DNA of 49,647 nucleotides from Parachlorella kessleri (Eukaryota > Chlorophyta > Trebouxiophyceae > Chlorellales > Chlorellaceae). The notes beneath the pieces are model-generated. The model was not told the DNA's origin, searched no databases, and saw only the letters and a list, made by a program, of their open reading frames with translations. Positions 44,401 through 49,647 of this stretch are shown here, in pieces. Made by a program: the position numbers and the translations under genes. How positions within the stretch are numbered: the first letter of the stretch is position 1; every line of letters starts with the position of its first letter. Location of the stretch: contig BBXU01001515.1 in NCBI GenBank assembly GCA_001598975.1, positions 1 through 49,647 on the forward strand, written 5' to 3'.

Positions 44401-45923
44401 CCGCCGCCTCCTGATCCTGTGACTCGATGCGCTGGGCTGCATGCGGCGCTGCGAAGCGCAGGAACGAGTGGAACCTGTCGACTGCAGGAGACGAGCGGCG
44501 GGGGGAGCCCAGGGGGGACTGCGCTGCTGCGGCTGCCTGACCGGAGGAGGTGCGCGGCGACAGCGGCGACCTGGGAGGCGTACTGTGCGGCGAGGGTTGC
44601 TGCTGCTGGTGCGGAGACGGCTGCTGCGGCTGCAAGGCAGGCGGCTGTGGGAGCTGCAGAGTCAGTGGTTTCTTGGGCAGTGACTGAGACAGCATCGGCA
44701 CCTGCCCCGCGTGGCCATGCGTCCATTGCTGCTGCTGCTGCTGCTGCTGTCGAGGCAATCGGTCCGGAGACCCCTGCCGCGAGCGCGCCTGGCGCTGCTG
44801 CCAGCGCTGCCAAAGGCCAGCCAAGTCCGTTGCCCCACTGGCTGCTGCTGCTGCTGCTGCTGGAGTCGCCGCGCCGGCAGTGCCAAAGGCAAAGCCGTTC
44901 GACGATACAAAGGGTCCTTCCAAGGACGCTTGCCCTGCCGTTGGTCGTGCTGCTGCTTCTGGCGGAGCTGCCTGCTGCAGGGGCTGCTGAGGCGGCACGG
45001 CTGCCTTGACAAACTGAGAGGCTGGTGCCGTCAGCGCCGGTGCAGCAGACTCAAAATCGCCAAAGTCATCGTCAGCACATACACTAGCAGGGGTGAGTGC
45101 TGCTGGCGACTGCCAGGAGGGCTGGCCTGCGTGCTCTGAACCGAACAGGCCATGAGCCCCCTGCCCGGCTACAACAAGGCCATAGGCTGGGCTCCCACTG
45201 GGAGTTGGAAACACCATACCGCCATTGGTGATGGTAGCAAGGTATGCACCATTTGGCTGCTGCACATCCCTCTGCTGCTGCTGCTGCAGCGGCGGCGGTG
45301 GCGGACAGGCTGGTGCAGTTGCTACCTGTGCTGCTGTTTGCTGCAGCTGCCTGTCGGGAGGGGTCTGACCGGGGATGTGTGCGCGGAGGCGGTGGCCCTC
45401 CGTCTCTCGATACCTGCCCTCCACAAGCACACCGTAGGAGGGCGGCTCGACGGATACGTCCACAGACACGACCTGCACAACCCAGCAGGCCACGGGAAGC
45501 TGGCGATTTATGTTTGGTTTCCAGAACAGGACTCCAGGATCAGCCGTGCCACTCCCAAACGAGCCTGCATGACACTCTGCAAGTGTGCGTGAGCATGTGG
45601 ACTGCCTACATACCCCCAAACTTTACAGCTCTGTAAGCCGGCAAGCAGTCCCTTGTCCTGTGACCTACCTGCGCTGACACCCAGCTGCCATCGCGCTGTG
45701 AATACCACACCAGCTCGCCCTTAGCGTGTAGGGGCCTCGCTGGCAGGGCCGTTCCATCCCATGAGGGAGCATGTGGGGCAGCCACTACCTCGTGCTCTTC
45801 GAAGAGCTCGAGCGGCAGAGGGGCTGCCAGGCCCTTCACGCCAGCTCGAACTGGGCCCCGGGCAGTAGCTGCAGCCGCTACAGAAGGCGCTGCTTCGAAA
45901 TCTCCAAACTCATCCTCTGCCAT
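41496..45923 (-). CDS. Synergin-gamma/aftiphilin-like clathrin adaptor accessory protein with N-terminal Tudor-like segment
   Basis: Predicted partner of AP-1/GGA gamma-ear domains in clathrin trafficking at the trans-Golgi or endosomes. Minus-strand exons: 45923-45669, 45472-44247, 44004-42882, 42560-42384, 42107-41496; 3393 nt, 1130 residues, stop TGA, all GT-AG and in phase. Repeated acidic-aromatic ear-binding motifs include DEFGDF (residues 4-9), DDFGDF (220-225), DQWGDF (about 450), DIFGEEEF (about 500), DDWGEDSFGEF (about 630) and FEDWGSLD (about 780), embedded in Ala/Gln/Pro-rich disordered sequence. Residues about 68-115 (GELVWYSQRDGSWVSAQ, then YGVLVEGRYRETEGHRL) resemble a small Tudor/Agenet-like barrel. 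The C-terminal two exons form a helical region ending LTLLPLCLLEG…GRPVLVPVANLWAGCL, which resembles the C-terminal domain of synergin-gamma. The family call rests on motif array plus C-terminus. The acceptor at 42107 is one of two in-frame options. Confidence 0.7.
44735..44752 (-). repeat. CAG tract encoding a short polyGln run
   Basis: Six or more CAG codons (GCT/CTG on the plus strand) in exon 2 of the synergin-like gene. Other Ala/Gln runs occur nearby at about 44845 and 45275. Confidence 0.6.
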
Positions 45924-46860
45924 GATCCCCCAGAGAGGACGGACTACGGTGGCAGCTGTATGTGACTACTACGTACAAATGCTGCAATAAGCCGTGGAAT
46001 GCTGACTATTAAATAGTGCAACTTGATTCCCAACATGGCTTTCCCGCTCTGTCGTGCTCACTGCTGGAGGGCCTGAACCCACAGTAGGTGGCTTGATTTT
46101 GATCAAGTATTGTGCGGCGGCCAGCTGCGTCATTCAGCTGGAAAGGGTCAAAGTGTCCTCCAGAGCTTCGCAATTTAGCCTGCGCCGCTGTTGTGGCCAT
46201 CGGAACAAATGTAAAGATGCAACAGGCGCAAGTGCTGCCCCAGGGAGGTACACTCTCCGAGTTTTATATACCCATATGTGAGACCTAGTGCTGTGAAGCC
46301 CAGCTTTATGACACACACCATGACAGCCACAGTGGCTTTCGCATCTCGACGCCTGGTATCTTGTACCGTGAGGCCGCTTTAGCGTACCGGATATTGTTGT
46401 GTCTGCAAACTGCTGATCGCTGCTGCCAGGTTTTCTCTTAAGCCGTGCATGGGCCACAGCGACGGGAAGCAACCTGGGCAGCAAGGCGGTAGAAGAGGGG
46501 CAGCTTCTTCGTAGCTCCTTGGCTTCGCGCGGAGGTACCAGCACTAAGGGGACCCCCAAACCTGCTCACGGCTAGCCCATACTTGAGCTTGGTCTGTGAC
46601 GTGGAGGATAGCTTGGTTGCTGAGCAGCGCAGGCACAGTGAGGGTGTACGCTGATAAACCACGCCAGAAGGGCAGTGCTGGGGAACCCCTTGGCTAAGTA
46701 AGTCTGTGCATTTGGAGAGGCGCATGCTTATCATTCACGCCCTTTCAGCCGGCTTGCCATACGTCATGCAGGCCTGAAGCCCTAGCTACAGGCAATCTGG
46801 CCCAGCGCTGTGCCTCGCTTCCTGCAGGACCGGGCTGCCAGTGCAGCCAGACCAGCAGTG
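45924..46860. other. Divergent promoter region
   Basis: About 940 nt between the divergent starts of the synergin-like gene (minus) and the RVxF protein (plus). No exon is supportable, apart from a possible in-frame upstream extension of the latter after the CAG at 46827. Confidence 0.45.
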
Positions 46861-48268
46861 ATGATGGGTCCACCACGGTCGGCAAGTCAGGCGGCGAGGC
46901 TAGACGGCTCTGACAGCCATCTGGGCGTGCCAAGGTCTCACAGCTACCCCCAGTTGCAGAAAAGCAGCGGCAGCAGTAGTAGCAGCAGCGGTGTTGGCTC
47001 CATGGGCAGCTTTGGGTGCTCCCCTAAGCCCAGGGGAGTGCTGAAGACCAGCCGTCAGAACCTCCAAGACCCGCACCCCTTTTCCGTGGCTCCTAAGGTA
47101 CGTGGGGTTTGTCGTATCTATGTGATGATGAGGGTGTTGTTGGATCCCAGCGGCAGACGACAGTGTGTGGTCTGATTTGAGCAACTGAGTGCCGGCATGC
47201 GACCCTACGGGACGCACTCTGTACGAGGCGCAGCTGTGCAACTGCTCTTGAGTAGGTAAAAAGCACTTTCTGGTAAGAGCTGGCCCATGTTGTATGTTAT
47301 GTGGAAATCAGTGGCAGACTGGCCGGTCGGACGCTTGCTTGGCAGGTATGGGACTGAAGTTCCTGCGACCTGCGCGCAGGCTGAGTCACCGCGGCGTTGC
47401 TGCACTCCTAAGAGGGTGACCTTCGCAGCTGTACCGCGCCTGCCCAGCAACGATGTGAGCGCTGGCAGAGAGTGATTGCATCCGCTCAGGGCTCGCGATG
47501 TTTAGGTTCTCTGATGGCTCTGCATGGTGTTTCCGTGTTCATCTTCGAGCAGCTGGTGCAAGCTGCGGGTGTAAAGCAAAGTCCGTTGGGGCAAGTGTCT
47601 CCCTTAGGCAGCTAGTGGGCTGCTGCTGCGGGTCCCGCTGCTGGCAATTTAGTGGAGACATTGGCAGCCTCGCCAGCACATCTTGCGTCTCTGCCGTCAA
47701 TCCAGCACGGGAGCTTTCGTGCTGGCAGACATACTGACCCGCGCTGCACTGAGTGAAGCTTACCTCCCACCCGCTCTCCGTGTTGCAGGCGCTGACAGTC
47801 TCTGATGAGGAGCTGTGCCGAGCTATAGACATGTCAGACCTGCGGCAGCTTCGCTCCCCCACAACTCCCACAGCCACAGCCGCTGTGCCAGTGCCGCGGG
47901 CCCGGCAGGCCAGCAGCAGCAGCGGCAGCAGCAGCAGCCTTGGGACCAGCCCTGGCTCGCCTTTCCTGCGGACCGCCAGCCTGCTCACAGGCATGTTGAA
48001 GAAGGCAGCCGTTGGTGCGCTCGCGGTGGGGGGCCTGGAGGATGACTTGGTGTTGGCTGACGGCGACAGCGGCACTGTGGCCGGCACTGCAGCGGCGCTA
48101 GCAGAGCTGGACAGTGGGGTGAGCGGTGCCCCACGGGACCTGGACTTGGTCCGGCCCGGGCACTCTAGCCTGCTAGAAACAGTGCCAGGAGACGAGGAGG
48201 AGGGGTGGGCTGTCTACCTGGGCAACTTTGGGTGCTCGCCGGACCTGGCGCGGGAGTGGGGGTGGTGA
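46861..48268 (+). CDS. Unrecognised Ser-rich protein with a PP1-docking RVxF motif
   Basis: Exons 46861-47097, 47380-47454, 47789-48268; 792 nt, 263 residues, stop TGA, all GT-AG and phase 0. It begins MMGPPRSASQAARLDGSDSH, followed by RSHSYPQLQ, a poly-Ser run and PRGVLKTSRQNL. Exon 2 codes CTPKRVTFAAVPRLPSND: KRVTF is a strong match to the RVxF consensus that docks regulators onto protein phosphatase 1. Exon 3 begins with an acidic ALTVSDEELCRAIDMSDL, then Ser/Ala/Pro-rich sequence with a second poly-Ser run, and ends EEEGWAVYLGNFGCSPDLAR followed by EWGW. Most of the chain looks disordered, which is usual for PP1 regulators. No family recognised. The frame stays open upstream of the Met into a possible earlier exon (acceptor CAG about 46827), so the N-terminus may be longer. 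Confidence 0.65.
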
Positions 48269-49647
48269 GCAGCTGACCCCTGCAGCCTTTGGTGGTGAGC
48301 CAAGGCGGTCATGGCCGCCTGGGTTGGTTCAGAGGTTGCTAAACGTCAGGACGCCGGGTGCCGCCGGGGGCAGGAGTGGGAGGGAGAGAGGGGCTAGATT
48401 TCCAGGCTGACCCGGAGACAGGTGTCGCCCTGTTGGCTGAGTGGCGATTTGGACAGCTTGCTGGTCACAAACGTCCTGTTCCGCGAGGTCTGCGAATGAT
48501 AGGTAGCCGGGGCCAGACGTTGCCAAACTTGTTCTTGTCGCTTACTGCTTGTCAACAAAGTGGAACTGTGCTTTGCGCCTGTTGTGCGAGATAGGCTGTC
48601 GGCTCCAGGGGCTGCTATATACAATGTATACTAAGCCTGTGTGCCACTGCCAGCTGACGTCCTGCATGGAGGGGGGTGCAGCTCTGTCTACGATGTGGAG
48701 TTACCCCTGTTGAGGACTTGAGGTGGTCCGACATGTATGTTTCTTCCGGGCAGTCTGTCTCACCCTCTGCCCGCGTGCAACCTACTGCTGTTGTCTGTTT
48801 CATGGCTGGTAGCCCTTCAGAGCACTGTAGACTATTAGAGGACTTTCTGAACCATTTTCCGTGGAATACGGCTATCACTGGAGGGTAGGCTGCCGTGCAT
48901 GCCTTGACCACTGTGCCGGCCTCCCCTCCTTGTGAAGTATTTGAGTATACGCATGCTATTGCTTGACAGGGAGCATGGCTAACAGGTGTTGTCTGCTCAA
49001 GCCTGCCTATTCTGAGTCCTCTGCAGCAGTCCCTGCCTCTGAACTGGGTGCGCGTTGAGGTGTTAGTTGTTGCCCCTTGGAGAACGCTCATCTGTTGTCC
49101 CGTCGAGAACGTCCTACTAAGATTTCATTGCTCTCGTCCCAAGCCTACAGACCAGCTTAAAAGTTGATTGGACCTTGCAAATGGGTTCCTGGTCATCTCT
49201 TGCTGTGTCTAGGTGGAATATTTGGGTGTGAACTGGGGTTGCTGTCGGCACTGTCCTGGATCTACTCTTTTCTTTCTGCTCTCGCTTTCGGGCGTTCCTC
49301 CGGTTTGCATGTTGCAGCGCCGTTTCTGCTTTTCGGTTCGAACTTGGCGTTTGATCTATATATGGGGCTTGCGATTGCATGGTGAACGCCTGCTTGCGCA
49401 CATGGATGTGAGTCACTCACATGGCATAGCCCTCCCCAGTTATGCCGCTGCTACGCTCGCATAGATAGTGTCATATTTGAGTGCGGAACTTGCTTTGAAT
49501 GCATGCCGTTTGGGTGGTGCCCTTTCCTAAGGAATGTCTGTGTAGTGCATGTGGTCTGTGTGATGATGGGGAGGGGGGGGGGACCGCTTTTTGATACGAT
49601 AATGAAGGTGGTGCGCCCGATATTCAACAAAGCCTGCGAGGACAACC
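48269..49647. other. Right-end region without a supportable gene
   Basis: Contains the 3' UTR of the RVxF-protein gene and AT-richer non-coding sequence. There is a G homopolymer near 49569-49581. No TGTAA is seen on the plus strand here, and the short ORFs lack splice partners and motifs. Confidence 0.45.

Noticed and set aside
44116..45009. 297-codon plus-strand ORF
   Set aside because: Shadow of the synergin-like exon 2 on the minus strand, which has phase-matched splice junctions and DFGDF motifs.
1..49647. CRISPR arrays, prophage, bacterial operons or integrons
   Set aside because: No spaced direct-repeat arrays, no Shine-Dalgarno-led gene runs; all genes are intron-rich eukaryotic.

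Overview
This window is nuclear DNA of a green alga, most likely a chlorophyte. The evidence is: GC-rich, intron-dense genes with GT-AG and many GC-AG introns; TGTAA polyadenylation-type signals (the chlorophyte form) after several stops; long Gln/Ala/Pro/Gly low-complexity runs; and plant/algal gene families (ShKT plus fasciclin wall-type protein, plastid-type MATE, AAAP permease). There is no bacterial operon structure, CRISPR array or phage. I built the gene models by hand by joining exons through splice sites so that phase is kept and known motifs continue across each junction. Exon coordinates are given in each entry.

Layout, left to right. (1) Minus strand at the left edge: 5' part of the 20S proteasome beta-3 subunit gene (94-799, runs off the window). 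(2) Minus: a four-exon gene for an unrecognised 139-residue, one-membrane-segment protein with an organelle-targeting-like N-terminus (1922-3118). (3) A 1.8 kb spacer with only an orphan exon-like ORF. (4) Plus: ten-exon amino acid/auxin permease (4897-8650). (5) Plus: SDR oxidoreductase (9753-13051, 5' end unresolved). (6) Minus: GYF-domain protein with two GYF domains, an RGG box and a Glu/Gln-rich tail (14269-19421). (7) Plus, divergent from (6): MATE/DinF transporter, probably plastid-targeted (20197-23869). (8) Plus: secreted ShKT + triple-fasciclin protein (24365-30868), carrying one in-frame TAG. (9) Plus: 17-exon Codanin-1 homologue (31953-40747). (10) Minus, convergent with (9): synergin/aftiphilin-like AP-1 adaptor accessory protein (41496-45923). 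(11) Plus, divergent from (10): small protein with a PP1-docking RVxF motif (46861-48268). The last 1.4 kb holds nothing I can call.

The genes are unrelated housekeeping, transport, wall, chromatin, translation and trafficking functions, as expected for a eukaryotic chromosome; there is no functional cluster. The features most worth a second look are: a Codanin-1 homologue that keeps a candidate ASF1-binding motif; about 12% GC-AG introns in my models (9 of 77); a dispersed repeat family that always lies in the sense orientation of its host gene and carries splice-like ends (introner-like); a TAG codon in the middle of an intact ShKT motif; and a GYF protein with a YxxxxL-Phi eIF4E-binding-like motif.
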